Source: Dermanyssus gallinae
Taxonomy: Eukaryota; Arthropoda; Arachnida; Mesostigmata; Dermanyssidae
Length of the DNA stretch: 64,000 bases
Direction: 5' to 3'
Assembly: GCA_003439945.1 (NCBI GenBank)
Contig: QVRM01002157.1
Coordinates: forward strand, 1 to 64,000
Shown: positions 1 to 10,970 of the stretch, piece by piece
Layout of the letters: each line of letters starts with the position of its first letter
How positions within the stretch are numbered: the stretch's first letter is position 1
The notes under the pieces: model-generated
What the model was told of the DNA's origin: nothing
The model's database searches: none
What the model saw: the letters and a program-made list of their open reading frames with translations, nothing else
Program-made: the position numbers and the translations under genes

Positions 1-1184
1 CCGCCATTTCGGTATGGCGGCAAATTCGATACAGAATATATACAAGAAGACGATCTTTATGTATAGGGTGCGGCAAGACTCTTGAGGGTTTGGTTAGATT
101 TTGCCGGAGTGGCGGCTATTTTAATAAAACTCGAGGCTTGCTGGAAAATACCGAGTCTACGTAGACATTTATGTTAAATGTTTAAAACTATTAAGTGACT
201 CTTGCCGCCTATATACTTATATTCATACAGCGGATAATATAGACATCCTGAATCGGCAAAATCGCCGCTTAATTTCTCGGAGAGCAACCTGCTAGCATGA
301 TAAGCCTAGACAGCTAAATATGCAGCATGTTTTTGTGCCCAACAGAGATAAACAATGTATATATTTTCTATTTTGTTCGATTGAGCTTAGATAGTAATGC
401 ACCGTTATATGACCACTAGGTGTTTGTGTCCTTGTGTGATAAGTCGGCTTAACGATCCACATAGAATAAAATCTACACAGTCACTTTGATCAAGCAGGTG
501 GATTACTTAATATGGATTGAAAATAACTCAAAGAAGGTGAAAAAGCTGTAGAGAGCGACTGCAGAAACATTGGGATACTTAGAACAACTGCATGCGGTAG
601 GATACAAATTAAATCTGTATGGTTGTGTTCGAGCCTTTATAATCATCTAAGCTCGCCACATTGCGACCACTTTATACAGTATAGCCAATTGCAATTTGGT
701 ATGTTTTGCAGCGAACCGAGTTGCAGGTATTCCCAGAAAATATGAATTCAAAGAATATGTTCATCTATGTTCACCTCGAATGGCTGCTGACCCCTATGCG
801 GTAATCATTTTAGTACCACAATCTCACATGTTGTTGAATGATCAAGAGACAGACTGTGTTAATTGTTTAGTCATTCAACGGGCGTGTGTTTTCTGCCAGT
901 AAAAGCTACACTACGGCAACTATGTACATTTTGGATACTTTATCTAGTTTACCAGGCAAATATTAATTGCGTATCAGAAAACGAAAACGTTTATAAGGAG
1001 TGTATTAGGTAGCAGAATGTTTCCTACCAAGTCCAAGATGGAGCGTTTCTTAACGGAAGGGCGCGTAGAGATTGTGAACCTTTCTCATGGAAAGGGAAAC
1101 TTTGCGGTCGACATAAGTGGCCTTGTGACCCAGTGATCAGACCTGAACGCGTGTATAACTGTCACAGCACAGGTTCAGTACGTG
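1..1184. other. No recognisable gene; unique AT-rich DNA
   Basis: I see no recognisable gene or repeat family here. The longest open frame (696-902, +) has 68 codons, normal composition and no motif I know. Short (TA) runs occur. The segment about 1010-1180, just upstream of the transposase relic, could include the 5' end of that transposon, but I could not identify a terminal inverted repeat. Confidence 0.4.
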
Positions 1185-1745
1185 TTGTATGAGCGCTCTG
1201 TGATCGAAGACCACAGAGCGTCTGAAAATATCGCCACTGTGGCCGACACTTTGAAACTATGTCCGGAAACAGCGGTTTGGCGACGTGGCCGACAACTATG
1301 TATTTCGCGCGCCTCAACCTGGTGTATTCCAAAGTCGGATCTAGGATGTATCGGTATTGGTACTAGGATGTATCGGTATATCTGTATATAATCCAGCTGG
1401 TGCAAGACCTTAAGCTGATGGACTATCGAAAGCGGCTAAGCTTCGTCAATTGGAGTTACGAGTGATGCAGCGCAATGCCGATTTTGTGAAGAAACTTATA
1501 TTTTCCGACGAAGCCTGTTTCTATGTGAATGAAAGTCACATTTGGCAGTCTGGTGCGGCCTCTGATCTTCCAAATAGGATGGATCATTGAAGCCTATTTT
1601 TCACCCCATGGTGGATTGCGCAGCATGATCCTTAATTATCTTTGTCCAAATTCGGACGGAATCGATGCGGGTGAACTCTAGTTCTAACGAGATGGTGCCG
1701 CAAGCCACACAGCCGGCGATACAGTTGATCTTTTGAGGATGAAGT
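1185..1745 (+). pseudogene. Tc1/mariner-type transposase fossil
   Basis: Relic of a cut-and-paste transposase of the IS630-Tc1-mariner superfamily. Three blocks of the family can be read in order, in different frames. First comes a helix-turn-helix region, ENIATVADTLKLCPETAVW then RRGRQLCISRASTW (about 1224-1325). Next is the first catalytic aspartate block KKLIFSDEACFYVN (about 1489-1533). Last is the second aspartate block RDGAASHTAGDTVDLL (about 1687-1735), which matches the family pattern QQDGAxxHTA. The third acidic residue is not visible. Stops and frameshifts separate the blocks, and a short duplication at about 1340-1385 interrupts the linker, so it cannot encode an active enzyme. No terminal inverted repeats were identified. 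The assignment to the superfamily is firm; mariner versus Tc1-like is not resolved. Confidence 0.75.
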
Positions 1746-2112
1746 GTACCGTTTTTAAAAAGTGTGGAACATTAGTCTTATTATAGTTATGCAACAAATA
1801 ATGATTTGATTTAAAAGTGTTTGAACGTTGCCGCAATTATGTACAACTAACCTGGCGGTAGATTCCGTGAGGGTCGGTGTATCCATATGAGCCAATTTTA
1901 GCGCCTGCGCTGTTGCTCACTTCACTGCGAGTTTGTCGAGTACCGAACTCGTCCCTAGTGTCATAACCGAAGCTGTACGGCTGTATGCGAATGCAAAAAG
2001 CAAAAAAAAACATATATATATATTGCATTGTATACTCATGTCACTCTGTTTTGCAAACAATATGTTCACGTATGTATACATATATCCCGGAAATAGGGTG
2101 GATATATAGAAT

Positions 2113-2154
2113 ATAGCAGGAATAATATATGTATATATATATTATTCCTGCTAT
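2113..2154. repeat. Perfect 18-bp-stem hairpin
   Basis: The arm atagcaggaataatatat at 2113-2130 is followed by gtatat and then by its exact reverse complement (2137-2154). A 4-bp loop-proximal TA run could breathe further. It lies in non-coding DNA next to TA-rich sequence. It may be a MITE-like remnant or a local inverted duplication. Confidence 0.85.
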
Positions 2155-2523
2155 CGTCCACCGATATTTAACTTAACAACTTCAATTTTGCCGTAAAGGC
2201 CACGTGCTAGTAAAGCCTGCATTCACAGTTGGCTATATTAAGGGAGGAGTATCTGTTGAAGAATTCTGTTCACTCCCGACAACGCACGCGAGTAATTCAT
2301 CATATAACAGATGACAAGGAACAAGGTTGTAAAAGGCTGAGTCGACGTTCCCGCGTTGAACTTTGACCATCTTTTCCCGTCACTGTCTATGATTATATAA
2401 TAGTCGTAGTCCGGAGAAGAAGAAGAAGGCAAAGCATTTGTAGGGTAAGACACTCAGAAAAATATGAATAACAAGTTTACACTGCCTAGTCTTTCGTTGT
2501 CATATATAGTAAGCCATTGTGAA

Positions 2524-2527
<4 letters not shown>

Positions 2528-2569
<42 letters not shown>

Positions 2570-2578
2570 CATGATGAC
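2528..2578. repeat. (TA)n microsatellite
   Basis: About 25 uninterrupted TA units, seen directly. Confidence 0.97.
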
Positions 2579-3007
2579 ACTTTGAGCCGATACGTATACG
2601 GTGACTGAGTGACGGTGCCCTTCTTCCGGTCTAAGCTATTTGGTGACTCCACTGCCGCGTAAATGATCGTAGTCTGGACAGGAGTGCCTCTGAATCGACG
2701 AGGAGTTCGAACTAGCTGGTAGAAAGTAGGTCGCCAGCCAGCCGCGAGCGCTCCCTAAGGTCACCGTATAGATACATAGATGTCCATCGCATGCGGCGTA
2801 AGCTACGTACGACATTTGTGGCAGACGACGCGTTTTCATTTGCTGCCGCCGCTGCTTCTACGGCGAGAAGGTCACCGGAAAATATAGCAAGTAATTAAAC
2901 AGCAAGCGTGGCGCCGCCATTCATCTTTGTTGTCGTTGTCACGCTGACGACGACGACCACAGCAACAACAACAGCAACACCAAAAACAGATACAAGTCTG
3001 CGAATGA

Positions 3008-3013
3008 CGCATA

Positions 3014-3060
<47 letters not shown>

Positions 3061-3121
3061 GTATATACCCACCAACGACAACAACATGAACCAGAATAGC
3101 AGTCATCAATGAGGACGCATA

Positions 3122-3162
<41 letters not shown>

Positions 3163-3198
3163 CAACAACATGAACCAGAACAGCAGTCATCAATGAGG
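3008..3198 (+). repeat. Tandem duplication carrying (TA)n
   Basis: Two copies of a unit that starts with gacgcatacttatatat, runs through a TA tract and ends with acatgaaccagaa(t/c)agcag then tcatcaatgagg. The copies are about 3008-3115 and 3116-3198. The TA tracts and the spacer between tract and shared tail differ in length, so the duplication is followed by microsatellite drift. Confidence 0.85.
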
Positions 3199-3639
3199 TA
3201 CTTCTGCAGATGCTGCGGCTCCTGCTGCTGCTGAGGATGAAGGTGGTGGTGATGTTGATGGTGATGGTGGCAGTAATGATGATGATGATGTTGAGTACCA
3301 AAAACTGTGTCAAGTAGCGGTCGCGTGGCACCACCGTGTGAGAGCAGGGTCGCCGTCTGCCCAACTATGTACACCTGGCCAACGTGGTCATCTATCTACA
3401 ACAGCGACATGGAACAACATCTATCTACAACAGCGGCAGTAGAGCAACAGTACAGAAGTAGACGTAGAACGTCGAACGGGGGGGGGGGGGTACGTCGTGG
3501 GGCTGCAGAAACAGCAGCTGGTTGGCGACGTATGCTATTGCCGGCTGTCGTTACTAACACCGTCACCACCACCAGCAACACCGTCACTACCGACACCGGT
3601 TGATTTGAAGTCATCGATCCCAATGACGACGGAGGCGAC

Positions 3640-3775
3640 TTAGGCTGTTGACAAGGCGGCTGGTGAAGATAATAGCGGGCCATGATGGCCATGATGATGA
3701 GGATGATGATGATGATGGTGGTGGTGGTGATGATGATGAAGATTATGATGATGATGATGGTGATGATGATGAGGT
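3640..3775 (+). repeat. GAT/GGT-rich trinucleotide tract
   Basis: Degenerate (GAT)n/(GGT)n array. On the minus strand it reads as poly-His and poly-Ile, which explains the long open frames here. No coding function inferred. Confidence 0.85.
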
Positions 3776-4600
3776 AAACGAAGATAAGGGTGGCGGCCCT
3801 CTTTGACGACTTTGGCCTCAATCGGCGTTGTTGGGAGTGGAGGAATGTGAGGTTGTTGTGGTGGTTGTTGAGGTGGTCTTGGCGGCGGCAATGATGTCAG
3901 GGTCAGAACAGCAAGAGTAGAAAAATAGCATCATGATGATGACGATGAAGAACTAGAGACAAGACGAGAACAGCCAGACGCCTGCGTTGCCTGCCTGCCT
4001 GTCTGTCTCTGTTTACGTGGGATGTGATGAACTTCGTTCGATCTACTTCAGCCACGATCGTACGAAGTATCGCCACTTCGACGATCGTGGTAGTAGGCCA
4101 GCGGTTAGGCAAATAGCTGAGTCCTTCTTCTTGGCCTTTGTTGCCGTTATCTGTTATTGTTTTTGTCGTCATTGGCGAAGTAAGGGCAGCAGAAGTTCTA
4201 ATAGTAGTAGTAGTAGTACTGTTACGAAGTGCCGCTCCGGAACTGGACTGCGTGCCCGAAGGCGTGCTGCTCAGCATAGCCGCACCCGTTTACCAACTGT
4301 TCCTTCGTCTGGCATCATGCTACTTTCTTGTTTATGCGTTGTTGTTGTTGTTGTGTTACCGTGTGTCTCCGGTGGCCTACTTTGTTGCCGTCACTGTATA
4401 TTACCGTACCATCACAATCACAATCATCAGCATCATGAATGAATGAATGATTGAATAGATCATCATCCTCAACATGATCCCTTTTGCTAAGGGAATTGCA
4501 CTTGTTGCGACAATTGCGACGGGGAATATTGCCATTCATCATATAACCATGTGCCTAGTCCCGTTCGACCACTGAGATGATTGCCTGGAAGTCCTGTTTA

Positions 4601-4786
4601 TGTGGCGGCGTGATTTAGGGGGCTAGGGGGCTGTTCGTCATGGTTGGCATCTACCGGGGCGTCGGCCCGGGTTTGATGCCTGTTGTTAATCTAATCTTCT
4701 TTGAGCAATTTTAATTGAGAATAGATGATAACCCATACCGTTGAGAGTCAACGACCATACTACCGTAAGGACAGCTGGGGAAACCT
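4601..4786 (+). mobile_element. SINE family A, copy 1
   Basis: tRNA-derived SINE. The 5' tRNA-like head starts about gtggcggcgtgatttag. It is followed by the family signatures catggttggcatctaccggg, a degenerate B-box (gggtttgatgcc), agaatagatgata and gagagtcaacgaccatacta, ending at ctggggaaacc. It matches copies near 7.7, 26.1, 34.8, 35.4, 36.1 and 46.1 kb. The family was defined by comparing these copies within the window. Confidence 0.85.
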
Positions 4787-4944
4787 TTTTGGGGTTTCGG
4801 GATTTGTCGGTTGACGCACATACGTCACAAACAGCTAGAGTGACTAGCGTAGAACTCACGCAATGTTTTTCCTATTGTCCCTCAGTATATATATAAATGT
4901 CTGCTGTAGGGCGAATGCTTAAACCTTCGAGTCTAAGAGGGAGC

Positions 4945-5690
4945 GCAGCTTAAGCCCAGTTGCTGTCGACCAGATTTAGATTAGGGAGGTCGCTTAGGCT
5001 GGTACTTAGGATTTTGTCCAAGTCCCGCGGCAGATCCTCGAAGATTCTTGCTAATGCCAGGGATGGGAATGAGTGCCTTGAAAGTGGATAAGTTAGGCTG
5101 GTCCTTGTAAATAATTTTGTATTTCTAGGAGTTGATCTCAAGCCCACTCCGCTGGCCGAAGTCAACAACTCTCTTGATGTCTGCCTGCACCACTGATGCA
5201 GCAGGGCGACCCCCTTGGCCAGTTATTGTTTTGCTTAGCCAATAAGGGACTGGCCAATCTCCAATTTCTCCCGATAGTGCCTAGATGATGGCACCATCGG
5301 GAAGAAATTGGAGATTGGCCAGTCCCTTATTGGCTAAGCAAAACAATAACTGACCAAGGGGGTCGCCCTGCTGCACACCGATTCGTTCTATCACCGAGTG
5401 AGAGTTCCGATCTGGATTTATAGGCTTGGTCAAGTAGCGGGCTCGCCTTTGGCCAATCGACTAACACTGTCTTCAGTATGTGGTCACGACGGACCTGGCT
5501 GAAAGCGTTTTTGAAATCGAGTTGGCGACGACGAAATTGTTGGGTGCATTGGTAATGAAGGCTCTTATAGTACAAACTGCAGCTTCGATGCCATTGAGTG
5601 TATCGAAGCCAAGCTGGTGAACCTCAAGGACCTTGCAGACCAGACTGCCTGGTGACCAAGGACCTTGCAGACTACCTTGCACTGGTGACG
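4945..5690 (-). pseudogene. LINE reverse transcriptase fragment (decayed)
   Basis: Minus-strand remnant of a non-LTR reverse transcriptase. Pieces readable in order are QLGFDTLNGIEAAVCTIRAF and ITNAPNNFVVA (about 5620-5500), the motif-A region DFKNAFSQVRRDHILKTVL (about 5520-5455), ASPLLDQAYKSRSELSLGDR, the motif-B region CAAGRPPW/QQGDPLGQLLFCLA (about 5385-5335), and a thumb-like segment VVQADIKRVVDF then SGLEINS (about 5195-5115). Frameshifts separate the pieces. The catalytic motif-C region is lost at a fold-back inverted repeat (5197-5375). The DFKNAF / QQGDPLGxLLFCLA signature differs from the R1-like and finger-bearing LINEs elsewhere in the window, so it is a separate lineage. Confidence 0.75.
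5197..5375. repeat. 86-bp inverted repeat (RT snap-back)
   Basis: The left arm 5197-5281 and right arm 5290-5375 are reverse complements with only about three differences (two substitutions and one 1-bp indel). They are separated by the 8-bp loop tagatgat. Both arms encode the QQGDPLG region of the surrounding LINE in opposite orientations, so the palindrome arose inside the element after or during its insertion. Confidence 0.9.
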
Positions 5691-6106
5691 GGCGGCTCGG
5701 CGTAGGGTGGTCTTGGCGGTAGGTCGAGGTCGGCCGGCTCTTTAGTGTGTGTTTGAAGTCGTGTCCACGGAAGCTTTGGCCGTGCAGACCAGACTCCCCA
5801 CAGAAAGTAAAGCTCTCCCTTCGCCAAGCAGCCTAGTTGCTCACCTGGCGGCAGCTTAATGCCCGTTATGTCGCTTGTTCCGATGCTTCCTCGGGACCGA
5901 GTCGGGTGGGGGCCCATGACATGATCTGTGTTCCTCGATTCGGTCTCTGAAGTATGTGGCCCAACTAAGATTCCTCCGTTTTCGGATTATGGTTCTGAGA
6001 TTTGCGTGCGCAAACACCAGTAGGTTAGCGGGGGTTATGGTGTACTACAGATGGCTTGATAATAAATATATATAAATGTCTGTTTTTCGTTGCCATTTGA
6101 TGCCCC

Positions 6107-6146
<40 letters not shown>

Positions 6147-7339
6147 TTTTATACACCACATTTTTTATACTACCACATTTAGAGTGTGGAAAAGGTAAAT
6201 GCAAACAATTAGTGCATGGAGGCTATAAACGGCTTACCTGAGCTCCAGGGACAACGGCAACAGCTGGCTGTGCTAGACGAGCAGCCAGCGGTGCGTGCGC
6301 GTAGAACCCAGCGCGACTCATCGAGACGGCGGCTACAGATGCCACAGCCACAGACAGGAACAGCTGCAATCAGCCCGCCGCCAAAACATGTCATGCTATT
6401 TCGTTGCTATGGTCAACATCGAGGGAATCAACCGAGAGGTTGACCAAGAAACGAATAGTGATCGTCGAACGAATAGTGCCGTTATGGGTTATGCCGCTAC
6501 CGCTTAGCTTATGTATTTAGCTTTTCCGCTGAGTGACTGAGAACCGACTAACCTTTCTGCGTCGTGTCTGATGGCTTTGATGCGGACGTAAATACGCGTA
6601 ATAAATAATAATTTATATTGTTGTTTTGCTGCTGCTGGTGCTGCTGTTTTGTTTGCCGATATCGTTCTGTGTACGATTTTATTTAAAAAGCAGTTTTGCT
6701 CTACTAGACTATCTAGGTATGTTCAAATGGAGTATATATATATATATATATATAATATATATATGGACTGTAGTGGACAGTGAGAGCTCTTCAAGATAAG
6801 TGCTTTCGAGTACTGTTCCACTTAGGACACTATCGTGCTAGCCGATGACGTGAGGGTGTATACATTCAAAATAAATGTATATAGGTAACGCTCTGTATGT
6901 GCATTCAAAAAGCACATGTTCGGACGCAAGGTAAATTTTATAAAAAGATGGACGCTGTTCATGAAACCGATACCAAACGATACAAAATACATTCCAAAAG
7001 GGAACGCGAGACTTGAATTCAGTAGTGCAGGCCCAACAAATCCACACAAGTGAATGATGTATTTATTTTCTATTATTGGGATGGTCGGGATCAAATAAAC
7101 AAATGCTTAAAAATAATCAAATGAGAAGCAGGAATGTTCAGCACCATAGGCTACAGGGCTTTGCTCTCAAAAATAATTACTTCTGCGTTAGTAAGTAGTG
7201 CGTATCTCATAAGATGCCTATATATATCTTATAACATTCTAAAGTGTTTTTGCTGTGTATTACGTGTGGCCATAAAATGACTCCTACGATCAATCAGTGA
7301 AATCGTACGGAGCTGCGTTCTCCTTTTTTCCTAGATAGA
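5691..7339. other. Unassigned stretch with TA tracts
   Basis: No gene recognised. It may hold more 5' sequence of the adjoining minus-strand LINE up to about 5920. TA tracts lie at 6110-6142 and 6732-6765. An interrupted frame at about 6860-7050 (+) reads through pieces such as FGRKVNFIKRWTLFMKPIP and could be a transposon remnant, but I could not name it. Confidence 0.35.
6110..6142. repeat. (TA)n microsatellite
   Basis: About 16 TA units, seen directly. A second, interrupted TA tract follows at 6732-6765. Confidence 0.95.
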
Positions 7340-7440
7340 AAACCCTAGATTTCTTAACACCTTCAGCCCTCGGTGCATTAAGGGCGATTTCAAGCCAGTT
7401 GGGGACGGAGGATGGTTTCGAATTAAAAACAACCTCCTTA
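7340..7440 (+). mobile_element. SINE family A, 3'-region fragment
   Basis: Matches the distal 3' part seen downstream of the 35.3-kb copy: ccctagatttcttaacacc, then tgcatt, gggcgatttcaagcc and ggggacggaggatgg. It lacks the tRNA head, so it is either 5'-truncated or a piece of the partner LINE that donated the SINE tail. Confidence 0.6.
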
Positions 7441-7657
7441 AAAGAAAAACCGCCATAGATTTGGCGGCCATGTCACGGTCTAAGCCTTGTCTAGCAAACG
7501 GCGATAAAGTGTTTACATACGCACATGCTTAATGAATGGTTGCGTGCTGCTCCGCGTGATCTACTTACAGCCTCTGGAAGGCACTGATGTAGCCTGCAGC
7601 CTGGAACCACCTATCCACACACATACCTATACATGTTTATTTATACAACTACATCTA

Positions 7658-7812
7658 GTGGGCGTCGTGGACTAAGGGGCTAGTGCATCTTGAACTGGGG
7701 TGGAGCGGTGCTCACTGAGAACAGATGATAAACCACACCGCTGAGAGTCAGCGACCACACTGCCGCAGGGACTGTTGGGGAAAGATAGAGACCCTAGATT
7801 TGACAACATGTG
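7658..7812 (+). mobile_element. SINE family A, copy 2 (internally deleted)
   Basis: The head ggcgtcgtggactaaggggc joins, after a deletion that removes the B-box, to the tail signatures gctcactgagaacagatgat and gagagtcagcgaccacactg, ending in the ccctagatttgacaacatg block. Without a B-box it should be transcriptionally dead. Confidence 0.8.
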
Positions 7813-8370
7813 CGCTTATGTTGCTGCAGTAAGCGCCCTTGATACCAATGGGTGGCATAAGTATTTAGGTATACATGTCAAGAGATTAATAAAGATCGAC
7901 ATGCCCTCCGAAAAATCTTAATTACTCTGCAACCGCGAACCGTATTGCCATAAGTTTGGTACCAAAATGGTCGTCATGTTCGTTTGCCTGAATGTATTAG
8001 TTTTGAGCGCTATGAGTGGTCGTAGGGTACTGATTTTGAGGTATTTAGTGTGAAAAACTAATTAAAGAACTTAATTTTTGCAAATTCTGTTTTAAACGAC
8101 CATGTCGCATTTTCTGGCCGATGTTATGTATTCTTCGGAAGAAGCAGAATTTTACGGTGTACTTAGTCTCTGTTTAGAAGGACTCTTTGTCTCGCAATTG
8201 CACATTTTGTGCTCCTATGTCGGGCAAAAACACCAGTTTCACAAATTGTTGTAATCTCACTCTCACTTCGAAACAAGATTTCTCAGAGAACATGTTCCAT
8301 TGGGAAAAACCTTTGCTTTAACGAGCTCTACAATTCCGTATATAGCTTTTCAAACATTCCTGATACACCC

Positions 8371-8395
8371 TATATATATATATATATATATATAC
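8371..8395. repeat. (TA)n microsatellite
   Basis: About 12 TA units directly upstream of the acidic frame at 8426. Seen directly. Confidence 0.95.
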
Positions 8396-8425
8396 ACAAC
8401 CAAACGTAGTGTACATACCTTGCAC

Positions 8426-8704
8426 ATGATGCTCTGCTTTGGGTTGACTGTCACTTGGTCTTTATGTGGTATTTTGCACTCGAACCCGGCGGGCGGGGCA
8501 AACAGGAACGAACCCGAGCCGTACAACAACTTCAGCCGTACAGAAGGAGAAGGTGAAGGAAAAGTAGATGCACAAGAAGGGCAGACGTGTTCTAACTACG
8601 TGAATGACGACGATATTGATGAGTACTATATTGATGACGATGATGATGATGATGACTACGAAGATGAAGACGATGACTTGTGGATGAAATCCCGTGGCGA
8701 ATGA
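8426..8704 (+). CDS. Hypothetical 92-aa acidic protein with signal-like N-terminus
   Basis: Unrecognised open frame starting at the tandem ATG codons 8426/8429. Residues 1-19 (MMLCFGLTVTWSLCGILHS) are hydrophobic and could be a signal peptide. Residues 20-60 have mixed, non-repetitive composition with a GEGEG stretch. Residues 58-84 are extremely acidic, with four tyrosines (three of them directly beside acidic residues) among Asp and Glu, followed by LWMKSRGE and the stop. The Asp run comes from a (GAT)n-like microsatellite, which can keep frames open by chance. An antisense frame of 172 codons overlaps it. No splice sites or homologue support it. It could be a real single-exon secreted acidic peptide, one exon of a larger gene, or spurious. 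Confidence 0.25.
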   Translation: MMLCFGLTVTWSLCGILHSNPAGGANRNEPEPYNNFSRTEGEGEGKVDAQEGQTCSNYVNDDDIDEYYIDDDDDDDDYEDEDDDLWMKSRGE

Positions 8705-8999
8705 GCACAGTCAATGAGTGGTGATCAGTCAGCTCTGGCACTGGTACTACTGCAGTCGGGCTGGGCCCTCTTTTATATGTGACTTCGGCAATTTGCATAC
8801 GTGGCTCACTACCCGATACTGTCAGGCGTGTCGTCGGGCACGTCATGGGTTCCCCGGCTTTTCCCTCGCGGCGGCGGCCGCTGCAGCGCCTGCTGCTGCT
8901 GTCGTAAGGGAAAGATGGTGGCGAAGATGGCCAACGGATCGAGCCGTGAGCCTCACGGTGGTGTCGATAGCGACAGCATGGATTGAGGCGGCGGCGGCG

Positions 9000-9028
9000 G
9001 CAACAACAACAACAACAACAACAACAAG
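9000..9028 (+). repeat. (CAA)n microsatellite
   Basis: Short CAA array following CGG units. Seen directly. Confidence 0.9.
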
Positions 9029-10174
9029 ATGTTGATCTTGACGTGTTGTGTGCACCCACCGATCCGAGGTGTGCACCCATTTGCACAGCCGCGCACAGCT
9101 CGTTCAACACACGAGCACAGCTAGCGGTTGAACGGGCCAGTCCAGTGAACCGGTGAGTCGGATGATTAATTAATCATCGGGTCCATCTCGGGTGACGCAA
9201 GAAGAAAGATGGGGAGGCAGCACAGACTTAAGCGCGGGCCAAGCAAAAAACTTCTAGCTCAGCGATTCGTGCTCGGTTAAAGTCGTGACACGCACAGACA
9301 CGTAGATACGCAGTCTATTAATTCTATCGTCTGTCGGAAATCGGAAATACAGCAGGCCAGCCGCCCCGTTAGATCAATCAACGCCGTAGATTGATTTGGT
9401 GACACCGTAAGCAGCACCGACCTTGAGCTGACAGGAGCGACGTCGGCACCCGTTTTCGCGACGGTGGCAGGTTTACGATGGAGCTAACTACGGAGCATCA
9501 TCGAAGCGTATTTGTTGAATGCCACCTGATCGACTAACACTTGTAGATTGGGGTGCTATTTGATCGACTAACACTGGTAGGTGCTTGTATTGTTTGAATA
9601 ACATCATTATTAACTCACGTCATATAAGCAAACCTCTTTAGAGGGGTTTCCCTTTTCCATAGTGCCCACCGAGACTGGATTTCAGTGGGTAGTCAATTTT
9701 CTTTGAGCTCTTACATTACCCCTTGGCCCTTGACTTCACAACGATTTGATTATCTACTACTGGTGGCATGTCATTCGATAGAGGTATTGCACATACTTCT
9801 TGGGGAAATTTTTAAACAATGCAGGTGATTATAGTTATGTATCTGGTGGATAGACATGGTGATTGACATACGCAAGGCCAAACTAAAGGTACTGGAGGTA
9901 TGAAGCATTGAGGATATCCAGATTTTCAGCCTTCCGTCGCACTTGTTTAAATTTGCTTTTCCATTTCGAGCTAAATCACTCTATTGGAACTCGTTTAAAG
10001 TTCATTGCAAAAACCTTCATGCAAACTAAAATTAGCTTAAGTGACCCCTACCCTCAAAAGCCTCATTGTTGTTACGACGGAGAGTCGCCGTCTATCACCC
10101 ATCTTTACATGAAGTGAAGCTAAAGCTGTCCACACCGTCTCATATATAATTAACACAAATAATAAATTAATAAT

Positions 10175-10314
10175 GCCGGCTGTTTTTAAACTGGTTTTTA
10201 TGGCTTCCAATTTAGACAAAGTGAATGCAGGAGTGGACTAAAAATCAACCATGACACAAAAAAACCGTACACGGGCATTAGCCTTACGGAACAACTAAAA
10301 AATTATATATATAT
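10175..10314 (+). mobile_element. SINE family B, 5'-truncated copy
   Basis: Matches the body of the complete copy at 46.4 kb: tggcttccaatttagac, gtgaatgcaggagtggac, aaaaccgtacacgggca and tagccttacgga, followed by an A-rich then TA-rich tail (about 10300-10314). The tRNA-like head is missing. The TA run at its 3' end parallels the other copy. Confidence 0.8.
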
Positions 10315-10887
10315 TGAACTCAAAGCTCAAGATACCGAAAAGGCTGGAAAAGTCCAGGGGCGAATCGCCGCAATGTGTGACGTCCTTGGCAGCTAATTGC
10401 CCTTCTGTCTGAATTTTGCGGCCTCAATATTCGTGTTTTTTTTTATCTCAAGCTCTCTAGAGGCGGGGGGCAAAGAGGAATACAAATTGGAGACCAGCAA
10501 AATACTTAAAATCAATAAACAGAGTTAATATTGGCATATGTCATTTAAATTAGAATTATACCCGTGGCAACTCCGCCATTGAGCCAGCGGTGAGATATTG
10601 TGGTACATGGTCATTATTATTTCCCCCTACATTCCGCCAAGATCTCTCATTGTTCTAGTTTTGTATATACCTGGAGCTCTAGAAGGTTTACGTGACATTA
10701 CCTTATATATGTTTCAAACGCGTCCGTTGCACTTAAGTCCCACCCCGCATAAAGATCATCTGCCAATAGGGGATACCATTCTGAAACCCTAGAATTAAAA
10801 TTTGTGTCTTTTACTTTTTTGTGCTTATATCTTCAATATACCGGGGATCGTACGTGTTGAGGAATCTAGAATTAAACACATTTTTAA

Positions 10888-10970
10888 AGAGGTTGTTTTT
10901 TATTCTAAACTATCATGCGTCCCCTAAGGACTTAATATCGCCGTAGTGCATTGAGTATAGTTCAAAAAAA
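10888..10970 (-). mobile_element. SINE family A, 3'-region fragment (antisense)
   Basis: Resembles the reverse complement of the 7.34-7.44 kb fragment: aaagaggttgttttttattc, then actatcatgcgtcccc and gtgcattgag. Divergent and short. Confidence 0.45.

Larger units (their letters stand above)
1746..4600. other. Non-coding stretch rich in simple repeats
   Basis: No gene recognised. The stretch contains a perfect hairpin (2113-2154), TA tracts (2528-2578, 3016-3067, 3123-3161), a duplicated segment around the latter two (3008-3198), a 13-G run (3478-3490) and a GAT/GGT-rich tract (about 3640-3775). The long overlapping open frames here encode His, Thr, Ile or Val runs and are by-products of these repeats. 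Confidence 0.55.
7813..10174. other. Stretch with a possible small secreted-protein frame
   Basis: No firm gene. It contains a TA tract (8371-8395), the acidic frame described separately, a GC-richer segment with CGG/GCT units (about 8870-9000), a CAA tract (9000-9028) and a short local duplication of gatcgactaacact (about 9529 and 9571). A frame at 9908-10117 (+, 69 codons) ends CCYDGESPSITHLYMK, which vaguely recalls LINE C-terminal Zn regions, but it is too weak to call. Confidence 0.4.

Noticed and set aside
1194..1220. 9-bp inverted repeat (cgctctgtg/cacagagcg)
   Set aside because: Short, inside the transposase relic's coding sequence, and probably incidental.
3903..4442. Overlapping 124-151-codon frames near 4 kb
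   Set aside because: Several simultaneous frames on both strands with Val/Ser/Thr runs from GTA/GTT repeats; no motif or splice context.
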